Shown one piece after another: positions 6,724 through 15,482 of a DNA stretch of 46,921 nucleotides. Source of the DNA: a virus; IMG/VR virus record IMGVR_UViG_3300038701_001111, positions 1-46,921 of that record. One strand, written 5' to 3'. The translations under genes and the position numbers were made by a program. Below the pieces are notes generated by a model, which worked only from the letters and a program-made list of their open reading frames with translations, was not told where the DNA came from and made no database searches. The first letter of the stretch is position 1, and every line of letters begins with the position of its first letter.

Positions 6724-7628
6724 GTGAGCGACTCCAGTTCAATTACGGCCTCAGAGATTTCTGCATATCGGGCGATTGGTTGGAAATTTGAAAAGAAACC
6801 ATATGCCGCGTAATCGTTGTCCTCGTAACGACTGTCCACGGCGTAAACTGTGGCCGATGCGCGCCGCGCTGCAAGTTGCGACAGCAGCCAATTCGAGCGC
6901 CCGGTCGGGTACACAAATGTCACCGTGACGAGGTTGGTAAAGTCCCGTTCGATGACCTGAAACCGCCCAAAAATGTCCTGCTCTTTACGGCTAAAGTCTT
7001 CTATGCCAAGCGGCACATTATTGATTGCCTTGCCGAGCGCCACTTTGCGGCCAATAACCAACTGGCCAACTTTGACATTTGACGAAGGATTTTGAACCGT
7101 AATTGTCAAACTCATGTTGGTGTAAGGCGGAATGTCTGTGACAATCAAACTCGCTTTGGTAGACAACGGAACAAAATAATAGTCATACCAATCTCCGACA
7201 ACGAATTTGTCATTCATATCGAAAGTTTTGCTATAGACCTCGGACCCGCTTACATTCCCGACAATCGTAATCGACGTGGCCACAAGTCCAAACAGCGCAA
7301 CGCTGTCAACCGTGGTGGCGGATTGCAAAACCCATTGCACCGATGCGGCTTGTATTGTCGGGTCGCCGATGTATTGGTCAAAAGCCTTCCATCGGTTGGT
7401 GCTGCCGATATTGACCCACCATGTTCCATCATCGGTCACAGGGTCATTGCCCGTATTAGACGCTTGCACGCTTTCGAATATCGCGTGCGTTGTCCCAATC
7501 ACGATAACCTTGTCGCCGTCGGCGTATGTTGTGCCAGATGCCCACTCGCCGAAATCGTCTTCGGAGACGGTGGATGACACCAACTCGGTGTTTGATATGG
7601 CAACCGGCACAATCATTTTGAAAGTCAT
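6720..7628 (-). CDS. Distal tail / baseplate protein with chitin-binding-like module
   Basis: A 302-residue protein immediately downstream of the tape measure, where siphoviruses encode distal-tail proteins. Residues about 28-75 (WASGTTYADGDKVIVIG...TGNDPVTDDGTWWVNIG) match the carbohydrate-binding module 5/12-like pattern. The rest is strand-rich. It is coupled by ATGA overlaps on both sides. A role in tail-tip assembly with sugar contact is inferred. Confidence 0.65.
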   Translation of the reverse strand: MTFKMIVPVAISNTELVSSTVSEDDFGEWASGTTYADGDKVIVIGTTHAIFESVQASNTGNDPVTDDGTWWVNIGSTNRWKAFDQYIGDPTIQAASVQWVLQSATTVDSVALFGLVATSITIVGNVSGSEVYSKTFDMNDKFVVGDWYDYYFVPLSTKASLIVTDIPPYTNMSLTITVQNPSSNVKVGQLVIGRKVALGKAINNVPLGIEDFSRKEQDIFGRFQVIERDFTNLVTVTFVYPTGRSNWLLSQLAARRASATVYAVDSRYEDNDYAAYGFFSNFQPIARYAEISEAVIELESLT

Positions 7629-10600
7629 GCTGTGCGCTCCTTGGGCAGTCCGTTGCGGTCAAAATCCTTGATCCTGCGCGCGGTGTCGCCGGTGTTGATT
7701 GTGGTCTGGCGGTTATACGCAGCCAGTCGTGACACCTCGGACCGCAGCGCCTTGATTTCCTCGACCAGTTCCCGGTTGGACAGCATGTCGCGGGTCTGGC
7801 TGGCGGTGTAGACGCGCGATGGCCCCATGTTGACCAATTCCGGCCCTTCCTCGCCAACAATCGCCAGACCGCCCGAGTGCATCCCGCCCCGCGCGTAGGC
7901 CGGAACCTCGCCGTTTGCGATTGCGCCTGACCGTATGGCATCCACCAGCGCCCCGCCTGTAAGGCCGCTGTTTTCCCAGAAATCGCCAGACGGCATCCGC
8001 CCGAGCATCGACATGAAGACCGCTTCAACCTCAGACAAAGGCGTTCTGCTGTCTTTTTGCGGAATGTTGTTGGCGGTAAATCCCGTTCCCGTTCCGCTAA
8101 ATCCTGGCACAACGCCGGTTTGCGCTTCCTCTGACATGAACAGTTCTTTGAGGATTTGCGGGATTGTACGGCCTGCATCCATCTGTGCGCTGTAATAAGC
8201 TAGCCCTGCCGCTCCCACGTTCCTGCCGAGCGCCGCATCAAAGGCTTGGTTTATGGCTTTTGCCGATCCGGTCAAAAGATCTGCTGCGGCATCGCTCAGG
8301 ATCGCGTTTGTCCGGTCGTCTGAAAAAACAGAGAACGCATCCGCGCCCATGCCCTGCAATAGCGCCGTGCCTTCGACCTTCATCAGCGCGCCGACCATTG
8401 CAGTTGCAAGCCGGTCAATGGCGTCAACGACTTCGCTTTGAGCGTCGTCAGCATCTTGGCTTGCGTCAATTACGTCTTTAAGAGCTTCTTCTAGCTGGTC
8501 TACCGGGTCCATTTGCAGATCGTACTTATCAACAAGCGCCTTGAGATACGTCATCCGCTCGGCGTGCCATGCTCGCTCGTCTTCGTAGGTTGCCGACGCT
8601 TCGGCCAGTGCGGCAACGGCCTGCTCAACCGACATGACCTCTTCGCCTGCCACATTCAGACCGTCCCTGATCTCCTCTAGTCGCGCGACTTCTGTGGCGT
8701 GGAATGCCGCGAAGTCGCTGTAGCTTGCCGATGCGGTTTCAAACTGGGTGACCGCCTGCGCCACGGAAATTGTGCTGCTGTCTATGCCGAGCAGCGCGTC
8801 GTACTGCTGTTGAATTGCCTTTTTCTGGTCCTGCAAGAGCGTGACTTGCATTTCTGCCGCCGCAAGGCCCGTGTCGGCGGCGCTCAACTGGCTTTCGGCA
8901 ACTTCCTTTTGCTCTCGGATCGCAGCAGTCGTGCGGGCGTAGTCGAGCGCGTAGTCGGTCGCCGAACCAAACAGATTTTTTGACGGCGCGTTCAACGTGG
9001 CGAGAATCTTGGATAGCCTGTCCTCGTCCCGCGTACCTGTGCGCAATTCAGCCAACGCGCGCTCGCGCAACATCCGTTCTTCTTCGATTGTTCCCAGTCG
9101 GCGCGCGTCAAGCGCATCACGCAGCTTTTCGAAAATACCGCGCGCGCTGTCTGCCGCCTCTGCTGCCGCGTCAATTCCCTCCGACAGCCCCTCTATTTCT
9201 CGGTCTATCGCGCCAAATACCAAGCCAAGGGCGTCCGACAATTCCGATTCCGCTTCTGCAAGCCGATCACTCAAGTCGCTGATCTGGTCTGTGATGCTGC
9301 TGGCCTGCCGCTGGATTGCCTGATTAAGATTTCGGTGCGCAGTCTGCATTTGCCGCTCTGCCGATGCGAGGCGTTGGTCTGCTTCGCGCATGGCGGTTGA
9401 TACCGCATTTGCGAGGCGTGCTTTGGCTTGCTGCAATGCAACCTGTGACGCATCAACCGCAGATTCGGCGGCAAAAGTAGCATCCGCGAACCCGCCGACT
9501 TGGGCTGTAAGGTAGCTTATCCCGCTGCTTAATGTGGCTGACAAAGACGCCATGCCACTCGCGGCATTTGACGCCGCCGAATAAACCGTATCCATCGCCA
9601 CGGCGACTTGCATCATCATGGCAAAGGTCTGAGCGCCGCTGGCGGTCGTTACGTCAAGGCTCTCGACCATCGCGCGGAACCCGTCGCGCGTTTCCGGCAC
9701 TTTCAGACCCAGCGCGGCAAACTCTTTCTGCACCCCGGCCAGCAGATTCCGCATCTGCTCACCTTCCGAGTAGAACGCTTGGTAGTAACTGCCGAGGGAG
9801 TTGGAAAACGCCTCCATGCCGCCAGACATTTCGATGAGCGTGGAGGCCATGTCTGCGTTTTCAAGCGTCTGGTTGACCATGCCCATGTTGAGCAATTCCA
9901 TCGCCTGATTGACGGTGCCGATGGATAGCGTGAGGCGGTCCAGCGTGTCGGACATTTCCTCGCCCGAACGCTGGAAGGCTTCGAGCGCGCCTTCTGTGGC
10001 AAACTTGATAGCCTCAGAAAGCGCCGCTCGGATCACCTCTTCGCTTTCGCCCTCGAACGTCTCGCCGTCCTTGACTTCCGTGCGGTGCCGATAGCTGAAC
10101 CCAGTCAAGTCGGTGCCAAGGCCGAACGCGTCCAAAGCGTCGATTGTGGCGTCAAGGCGAGTTTGCACAGCCGACTGCACCGAGTCGTCAAGGCGGGTGA
10201 AGTCACGACTGAAACCCGACGACATGCCAAAAGCGTTGTCTTGCTTCGTCTTCTCGTAGCTGTCCAATTCCAGTGAAGCGCCCTCAATCCGCGCACGCAC
10301 GCCTTCTGCGACCAGCACTTCCGTTTTCTTGAACAGGCCCACAAGCGCCAGGCCAATTCCGATCACGGGAAGGGCGACCGATGCCGCCGCGCCGAACGCA
10401 CCACCGCCCAAAGCGCCCGCAAGGCCGGAACCCGCGCCGAGCCCGAGGAAGCCCGTACCACCGCCCATGCCCAGCAACCCAGCGCCGCCGAACAGGCTAC
10501 CCGTACCGCCACCAAGGCCAAGGAAACCAGACCCACCCATAAGGCTTCCAGCCTGGCTCAGAATGCCGCCACCCTGCCCCGCCATTGCCGCACCGCCTGC

Positions 10601-13093
10601 GCCCGTTGCCGCCGCACCAATGCCAATGGTGATTCTGTTCTTGAGCGCCGCCGCCGCCATGCTCTTGAGGCTGTTCACAAAGATATTCAGGATGCCTTTC
10701 ATCCCGTCTTTGAAGCCATCGAACATATAGTCAACCATCTGCCCGAAAGCGTCGTTGACCTCGGACAGGATCGGGCTGGTCTCAAGGAATTGCGCGTTGA
10801 GGTCTTCGACCGCCGCCGCATACGCGCCATCGGATAGGCCGTTTTCCAGAAGCATGTCCAAGTTGGCGAGTTCGGCGTTGTACTTCTTGAGCGGGTCGGC
10901 CTCAAACTCGAGCGATTGAATTTCCGAGTTCAGCTTGTCGAAGTCCTTAGCCGCTGCACTTGCTGCCCCACCGCTTGCTGTTGTGGCTGATGTCGTTTCT
11001 GCCAGCGCGTCTGTCAGCCCCTCGTTTGTTTCGGTCAGAGTTTCGAGCGTGGCGATCTTGTCATCAAACCGCTTGATGGCCTCGGACTGCGCGACCATAT
11101 CCGCGCCCTCCAATTCCATCCGGTTCAGAAGCGCCGCGCGCTCCGCCTTGATGGCTGCGATGCTTGCGTTTGTGCCGTTGTCGATCTGGTCCCGCAAAGA
11201 TGCGTTGGCAATCGTCATGCTTTCGACTTGGCTGGCGACTGTTTCAGCCAAGCTGCCAAGCGCGGTCGGGACAAAGCCGAGGTTTGCGACCAAGACGCGG
11301 GCTTGCGCTGCTGCGCTTGACAACTGGACTGCAAGTCCCCGCGCCGCGCCCGCGCCTGCATTCGCGTTTGCCGCCCCGCGAGCGGACAAATCAACAATAT
11401 CAACCCACTGCCCATTAACGAGAACAAGGCCGTCTTTCATATTGGCGATTTGTTCACGCAAAGTAGCTGCTGCGGATTCGGCGTCCGCAAATGCCTGCTC
11501 TTGTTCTTCGGAAAGCGTCACCGTTTCGCGCGCGCTTGCCAGCATCTGCTGTTGTTCATCCAACAGCGCAATCATCGTCTGCTCAAGTTGGCGGTAGCTT
11601 TCGACTTGCATCGCTGCCGCGCCGTCACCCTCTGACAGTGCTGCATTTACGCCGCGCATGGCCGCGCGAGTTGATTCAAGCCTGCCAAGGAGTTCGCCGT
11701 ATCCGGCCTCCAACAATGTCTTTTGGACAAGTTGCTCTTTTTCTGCCGCAATAACATCGCGGATTGCCTCAGCTTCCATCAACCTCGATTCGGCAACTAC
11801 AAGGCTAATCGCCCCGCTATTTTGCATTGCCTGCTGAAGCTGCCCAAGCTGGCGAATTTGATCGCCAAGAGCGATTGTCACGTTGTCGGTAGCAGTCTCA
11901 AACGCCGCTTGAATTTGGTCTTTGCCTTGGAATTTTGCAAAGAAATCGCCAACCGCCACGGCAACATCTGTTAACCGTCGCGCAAATTCAGTCGCGGCGT
12001 TCAGCGCCCCGATGAGAACAGCAGTAAGCCCCGCCTCACCCAAGGCAATCGCAAGCCCCTGCACCGTTGACATGAGCGTGTTTGCCGCACCGCCAAGGTT
12101 GTCGCGCATGATGCCAGCCATATCAGCCGCCGCACCTTCGACGTTTCCTAGTTCTTCGCCAAATTCGCCAACTCGGTCTGATGCTTCGGTCAGCACCAGC
12201 GCACCGCTTGCCGCCTCACGGCCAAAGATGGTCATTGCGTCGGCAGTCGATAGGCCGCGATCCTGCAACTGCCCGAAAATCTCTGTCAGTGACCGCGTGG
12301 CCGGGTCCACATCCGCAACGCTCAGGCCGTACCGTGACAGCGCATCCGCCGCCGCGTCGGTAGGTCCAGCCAAAGATGCCAGAACGCCTCTCAGCGCCGT
12401 CCCTGCGCGCTCCCCTTGGATACCAGCGTCAGACATGACGCCAATCGCCGCCGCTGTGTCCTGCAAGCTGATGTCCAGTGCCGCCGCGATAGGCGCAACG
12501 GTGGACATGGCCCCGCCAAGCTGTGACACGCTGGTATTTGACCGCGACGAAGCCGCCGCCAGAACGTCCGCAACCTGCGCCGCATCGCCAGCCGCCAAGC
12601 CAAAACCGGACAACACGTTGGACGAAATGTCCGCCGCCTCTGCCAGCCCCATTGCCGATGCCGTGGCAAGGTCCAGAACGGCGGGGATTGCCTTCATGCT
12701 TTCGGCTGCGTTGAAACCCGCCATCCCGAGGAACCGCAGGCCGTCCGCCGCTTGAGCCGCGCTAAATTCCGTTGTCGATCCGAGATCCTTGGCAACGTCG
12801 CGCAAGGCTTCCAGTTCGGTTGCCGTCGCTCCGGTGATAGCCGCGACTTGGCTCATGCTTGTTTCAAACTGGCGGATTACGGAAACAGCAGCACCAATGC
12901 TTGCGATTGCAGAAACAGCGCCCGCTGCTGCGACCGCGACCGCCCCGAAAGCCGCCTTGCCGGTCTTGCCGAACTTGCCAGCAATGCCCTCGGCCCGTTG
13001 ACCTTCCTTGCCGAATTTGCCCAAATGGTCAGTGGCACGGACAACGCCCGTGGAATCCACGAAAAGACCTAATCTGGCGAGGTCGTCAGCCAT
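7625..13093 (-). CDS. Tail tape measure protein
   Basis: The largest gene: 1822 residues. The N-terminal 250 residues contain the TP901-type tape-measure core (FETSMSQVAAITGA, GLRFLGMAGFNA, TSVSQLGGAMSTVAP, FGREAASGALVL). Long helical stretches and a Gly-rich hydrophobic segment follow (about 860-960). The C-terminus carries YARGGMHSGGLAIVGEEGPELV, usual for this family. Near 1640-1690 a DUF4214-like repeat (AALGRNVGAAGLAYYSAQMDAG) is inserted. At about 1.5 angstrom per residue the tail would be near 270 nm. ATG at 13093 is chosen over 13102 because of the GGAG 8 bases upstream. Confidence 0.95.
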   Translation of the reverse strand: MADDLARLGLFVDSTGVVRATDHLGKFGKEGQRAEGIAGKFGKTGKAAFGAVAVAAAGAVSAIASIGAAVSVIRQFETSMSQVAAITGATATELEALRDVAKDLGSTTEFSAAQAADGLRFLGMAGFNAAESMKAIPAVLDLATASAMGLAEAADISSNVLSGFGLAAGDAAQVADVLAAASSRSNTSVSQLGGAMSTVAPIAAALDISLQDTAAAIGVMSDAGIQGERAGTALRGVLASLAGPTDAAADALSRYGLSVADVDPATRSLTEIFGQLQDRGLSTADAMTIFGREAASGALVLTEASDRVGEFGEELGNVEGAAADMAGIMRDNLGGAANTLMSTVQGLAIALGEAGLTAVLIGALNAATEFARRLTDVAVAVGDFFAKFQGKDQIQAAFETATDNVTIALGDQIRQLGQLQQAMQNSGAISLVVAESRLMEAEAIRDVIAAEKEQLVQKTLLEAGYGELLGRLESTRAAMRGVNAALSEGDGAAAMQVESYRQLEQTMIALLDEQQQMLASARETVTLSEEQEQAFADAESAAATLREQIANMKDGLVLVNGQWVDIVDLSARGAANANAGAGAARGLAVQLSSAAAQARVLVANLGFVPTALGSLAETVASQVESMTIANASLRDQIDNGTNASIAAIKAERAALLNRMELEGADMVAQSEAIKRFDDKIATLETLTETNEGLTDALAETTSATTASGGAASAAAKDFDKLNSEIQSLEFEADPLKKYNAELANLDMLLENGLSDGAYAAAVEDLNAQFLETSPILSEVNDAFGQMVDYMFDGFKDGMKGILNIFVNSLKSMAAAALKNRITIGIGAAATGAGGAAMAGQGGGILSQAGSLMGGSGFLGLGGGTGSLFGGAGLLGMGGGTGFLGLGAGSGLAGALGGGAFGAAASVALPVIGIGLALVGLFKKTEVLVAEGVRARIEGASLELDSYEKTKQDNAFGMSSGFSRDFTRLDDSVQSAVQTRLDATIDALDAFGLGTDLTGFSYRHRTEVKDGETFEGESEEVIRAALSEAIKFATEGALEAFQRSGEEMSDTLDRLTLSIGTVNQAMELLNMGMVNQTLENADMASTLIEMSGGMEAFSNSLGSYYQAFYSEGEQMRNLLAGVQKEFAALGLKVPETRDGFRAMVESLDVTTASGAQTFAMMMQVAVAMDTVYSAASNAASGMASLSATLSSGISYLTAQVGGFADATFAAESAVDASQVALQQAKARLANAVSTAMREADQRLASAERQMQTAHRNLNQAIQRQASSITDQISDLSDRLAEAESELSDALGLVFGAIDREIEGLSEGIDAAAEAADSARGIFEKLRDALDARRLGTIEEERMLRERALAELRTGTRDEDRLSKILATLNAPSKNLFGSATDYALDYARTTAAIREQKEVAESQLSAADTGLAAAEMQVTLLQDQKKAIQQQYDALLGIDSSTISVAQAVTQFETASASYSDFAAFHATEVARLEEIRDGLNVAGEEVMSVEQAVAALAEASATYEDERAWHAERMTYLKALVDKYDLQMDPVDQLEEALKDVIDASQDADDAQSEVVDAIDRLATAMVGALMKVEGTALLQGMGADAFSVFSDDRTNAILSDAAADLLTGSAKAINQAFDAALGRNVGAAGLAYYSAQMDAGRTIPQILKELFMSEEAQTGVVPGFSGTGTGFTANNIPQKDSRTPLSEVEAVFMSMLGRMPSGDFWENSGLTGGALVDAIRSGAIANGEVPAYARGGMHSGGLAIVGEEGPELVNMGPSRVYTASQTRDMLSNRELVEEIKALRSEVSRLAAYNRQTTINTGDTARRIKDFDRNGLPKERTA

Positions 13094-13118
13094 AAAGCGC
13101 ACTCCGAAGGAGAATTAC

Positions 13119-13412
13119 ATGAAGAAGATTTTGGGAACCATCGCCGCCGCATTGCTGGCAACTCAGGCTCACGCTGCCACATTCAAAAGCGGATATGCCG
13201 GGTGCGACACGAAGGCCGCACTCGACGAGTTTATCACCGCAGCGACAAAGGACGATCACCGGCACATGAATTCATTGCTTGGCAATGTCTGCGCTGCTGT
13301 TGGCGGGTTTGAGTATTCAGTCGTCAGTCGCGGCCTGACCAAAAGCCAAGTGCGCGTCTATGTTGGAAGCCGTAGCGTCCTGCTTTGGGTTCCAACTGCG
13401 GCAACTCGTTAA
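13119..13412 (+). CDS. Secreted moron-like protein on the opposite strand
   Basis: A 97-residue precursor with a clear signal peptide (MKKILGTIAAALLATQAHA, cleavage before ATFKSG) and two Cys in the mature part that could form a disulfide. It lies between the tape measure and the tail chaperones but on the plus strand, so it must have its own promoter. GAAGGAG lies 6 bases before the ATG. Such autonomous exported genes in late operons are typical morons; a periplasmic role such as superinfection exclusion is possible but not shown. Confidence 0.75.
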   Translation: MKKILGTIAAALLATQAHAATFKSGYAGCDTKAALDEFITAATKDDHRHMNSLLGNVCAAVGGFEYSVVSRGLTKSQVRVYVGSRSVLLWVPTAATR

Positions 13413-13831
13413 ACCACACCCATCGCCCGGTCCATTGCCGCCCGCTGCCGTGCAATCACCTCGGCCTCTTGCTCCGGCGTAAGGCCGGGTTCCCAAGGCG
13501 CAAAGCAAGCCTTGCCGTCATACTCGTGATACGCGCTGACGTAGACCCGGCTTCCGTCCAAGATGTCTTGGAAGTCAATCGGGCCAAGGTCCGTGCAAGT
13601 CCCTTGCGCCCATGCTGTGAGCGTTTGCGGCGATAGCGGAACCATGCCCGCCGCGCCGATATCCCGCAGCCCCGCGCCGTGCAGGTAATGCACAAGTAAT
13701 GCGGCCTTTGGCACGGGCGGGAGTGCGATATTGCCACCCTCCGCCCGCGCTGTTTGTGCCTTTTCGCTTCCCTTGCCGTGCCACCATGCCAGTGTGCGGC
13801 AATACAGGATCAGTTGTTCTCTGCGAGTGCC
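13409..13831 (-). CDS. Tail assembly chaperone extension (gpT-like), made by -1 frameshift
   Basis: This frame is open from the slippery site at 13831-13837 to a stop at 13409 (140 codons) and has no good start of its own; the only in-frame candidate is a GTG at 13714. The segment before that GTG reads REQLILYCRTLAWWHGKGSE, a convincing protein sequence. Fused to the upstream gene by a -1 shift it gives a 287-residue G-T-like chaperone, as in lambda and most siphoviruses. The part after GTG ends with helices rich in Glu and Arg. Confidence 0.8.
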   Translation of the reverse strand, partial: GTRREQLILYCRTLAWWHGKGSEKAQTARAEGGNIALPPVPKAALLVHYLHGAGLRDIGAAGMVPLSPQTLTAWAQGTCTDLGPIDFQDILDGSRVYVSAYHEYDGKACFAPWEPGLTPEQEAEVIARQRAAMDRAMGVV

Positions 13832-14271
13832 AAAAAATCATCAATCCCGCCCGCTTCGTCCTTCAACTGGCGGGTGATTGCGGGATATGTGGCAAACAAC
13901 TCTTCGGCGCGACCCGGCGAAAAGTCCATGATGCCGCCGTTGCCGTCAGGGATGTTTTCCCAAGTCAACGTGGCGTCTGCCCAGTTCTCAGCCTCGGCCC
14001 CGCTGTTTTCCTCAAGAAACGCCTCAATCTCGATCTGGCTCATCTTGCCCATATCGACCGAGCCGCCGCTTTTCTTGATGCGCGCCGCAACGCGCTTGCG
14101 GGCTTTGGCTTGCAGTGTCGGGCTATCCGGCCCCAGCACTTTGATGCGCACGGGCTTGGTCTTGTCGGGGTTGCCGTCCTTGCCTGTGAGGTATGCCAGA
14201 CGCGGCCCGTCCTTGAGGTGTACCCAAGCGCCGTCGTCGCAAATCTTCTTTGTGTCTTTGAATGCAAACAT
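13810..14271 (-). CDS. Tail assembly chaperone (gpG-like)
   Basis: A 153-residue protein encoded between the tail-tube genes and the tape measure, the invariant position of tail chaperones. The C-terminal half is acidic and helical, ending GGIDDFLALAENN. It contains a TTTTTTG heptamer 7 codons before the stop. Ribosomes that do not slip make this short form; those that do make the extended form. AAAGGACAGATCACC precedes the ATG. Confidence 0.85.
   Translation of the reverse strand: MFAFKDTKKICDDGAWVHLKDGPRLAYLTGKDGNPDKTKPVRIKVLGPDSPTLQAKARKRVAARIKKSGGSVDMGKMSQIEIEAFLEENSGAEAENWADATLTWENIPDGNGGIMDFSPGRAEELFATYPAITRQLKDEAGGIDDFLALAENN
13831..13837 (-). promoter_or_regulatory. Slippery heptamer TTTTTTG for -1 ribosomal frameshift
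   Basis: In the zero frame the codons are GAT TTT TTG GCA. The heptamer T TTT TTG fits the X-XXY-YYZ rule, and a -1 shift continues as GGC ACT CGC AGA GAA into a frame open for 140 codons. Its place at the end of the gpG-like gene is the standard one for tail-chaperone frameshifts. Confidence 0.8.
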
Positions 14272-14362
14272 GGTGATCTGTCCTTTGTGATGGTGACTGG
14301 TGACAGTTGGGGCGACACGGCGTCACCGATCCGCGCCGCCCCGGTATCCCGCGCGGGATGCG

Positions 14363-14701
14363 TTATGGCGCGAGATAAGTCGCAACCAACCCCGTGCCGG
14401 TGACGGCAATCGTGCCTTTGAGGTATTGCGCAATGGTATCCAGAGGGATTGCGACGGACGCGCCAGCGGCAATCGAACCAGTCGAATAACCGCCGCTCAC
14501 GTCCACGGAACCGACGCCAGCAACAGGAACAGTCGTCCCGCCGTCGCCGTCAATGTTTGCTGTAACGCCTGCGCCCGTGTCATTCCGCAAAATGAGAATG
14601 CTGCCGGGGACGTAGGCAATCGAGTTGGTCTCGGTCAGCGTCGTTTCAGTCGCCGCCCGTGACCCTGAACCCGCAATGCTGGTCTGTGCGATTACGGCCA
14701 T
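14363..14701 (-). CDS. Small strand-rich virion protein after the tail tube gene
   Basis: A 112-residue Thr/Gly/Val-rich protein with alternating strands (SILILRNDTGAGVTANIDGD, GTIAVTGTGLVATYL). It lies between the tail tube and chaperone genes and overlaps the former by one base. The composition suggests an exposed beta-sandwich such as a decoration or tail-tube accessory protein. Not recognised by family. Confidence 0.6.
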   Translation of the reverse strand: MAVIAQTSIAGSGSRAATETTLTETNSIAYVPGSILILRNDTGAGVTANIDGDGGTTVPVAGVGSVDVSGGYSTGSIAAGASVAIPLDTIAQYLKGTIAVTGTGLVATYLAP

Positions 14702-15138
14702 TATGCAGCGACCTTAACCGTGGTTTTCTCGAACGCGATATTCACGTCCGCCATGACAACGGAGCCGGTTGTGAAGCCGGTCGGGCGATAGCTGCGAACG
14801 ATGCCGATGCGGTAATAAACCGTGCCGTCCTTGAGCGTGAACTTCCACGCCACCTTGTCGCCAACCGCGCCTTCGATTGCGGCCTGGCCGGTGTCGCCAT
14901 CATCGAAACCAACCGACAACGTGCCTTCGCCAGCGCGAAGAACGTCAGCGAACTTTTCTTCTTCGCCGGTTTGCAGGTTGTCAAATGTGGCAATGTCGTG
15001 TTCGCCGTCCATGTCGGGAACAGCGCCCAGCTTGCCGACAACCGAATACGTCAGGGCCGCAAAGCCCGTGCTGTCATGGGTTGCGGGGAGTGTGGTGGAA
15101 ATGCCAGCGGCAATGCCGACTGCTTGTTGAAGGGCCAT
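14701..15138 (-). CDS. Major tail tube protein
   Basis: A 145-residue protein in the tail-tube position, upstream of the chaperones and tape measure. It has a beta-rich pattern with FDNLQTGEEEKFADVLRAGEGTLSVGF in the middle and MADVNIAFEKTTVKVAA at the end, similar to phage tail-tube proteins of the lambda gpV / TTP type. CAGGAGACACACA precedes the ATG. A strong GC hairpin lies in its leader. Confidence 0.75.
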   Translation of the reverse strand: MALQQAVGIAAGISTTLPATHDSTGFAALTYSVVGKLGAVPDMDGEHDIATFDNLQTGEEEKFADVLRAGEGTLSVGFDDGDTGQAAIEGAVGDKVAWKFTLKDGTVYYRIGIVRSYRPTGFTTGSVVMADVNIAFEKTTVKVAA

Positions 15139-15159
15139 TGTGTGTCTCCTGTAATGGCT

Positions 15160-15185
15160 GCTGAAATGGCCCAGCGGGCCGGGTT
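15160..15185 (-). promoter_or_regulatory. GC hairpin in the leader of the tail tube gene
   Basis: On the minus strand the leader reads ACCCGGCCCGCTGGGCCAT, where GGCCC and GGGCC pair around a 3-base loop. It lies about 35 bases upstream of the tail-tube start and resembles the hairpins preceding the scaffold and coat genes. It may set mRNA stability or translation, or weakly terminate upstream transcripts. Confidence 0.5.
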
Positions 15186-15199
15186 ATAGACCTGCTGGC

Positions 15200-15466
15200 C
15201 TATTTCGGGGCGACGGGTGTCAGCCCACCGCTAAACTCGACAAGGGCTTCACCTTCCGCCGCCGTGGCGTCCTGCACGATGCCGGAATAGAGCGCGCCAT
15301 TGTCCATCTTGAGCGTGATTTTGCTGCCCTTCGCGGGAGCATCACCTTTGAAGCGTGCAGCCGGATATTCCACGTCGCCGCGCGTGATGTGCGTAAGGCG
15401 CGCGCCCGTGATCGGGCCTTTGGCAATCGGCGATTGTTCCGCCGTGGCGGTTTTCTTATCAGTCAT
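15200..15466 (-). CDS. Small neck/tail-region protein
   Basis: An 88-residue protein with a charged N-terminal tail (MTDKKTATAEQSPIAKG) followed by a small beta domain (ARLTHITRGDVEYPAARFKGD, KITLKMDNGALYSGIV). The start at 15466 has AAGGAACCCCGAC before it; the longer reading to 15568 invades the upstream gene. Position suggests a tail-tube or neck accessory role. Not recognised. Confidence 0.6.
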   Translation of the reverse strand: MTDKKTATAEQSPIAKGPITGARLTHITRGDVEYPAARFKGDAPAKGSKITLKMDNGALYSGIVQDATAAEGEALVEFSGGLTPVAPK

Positions 15467-15482
15467 GTCGGGGTTCCTTTGG

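Noticed and set aside
10329-10730. Proline-rich plus-strand frames opposite the tape measure
   Set aside because: They are shadows of the glycine/alanine-rich tape measure segment.
13575-13844. An independent gene beginning MMIFWHSQRTT between the chaperone frames
   Set aside because: It is the third frame over the frameshift region; the -1 frame continues the chaperone with better sequence.
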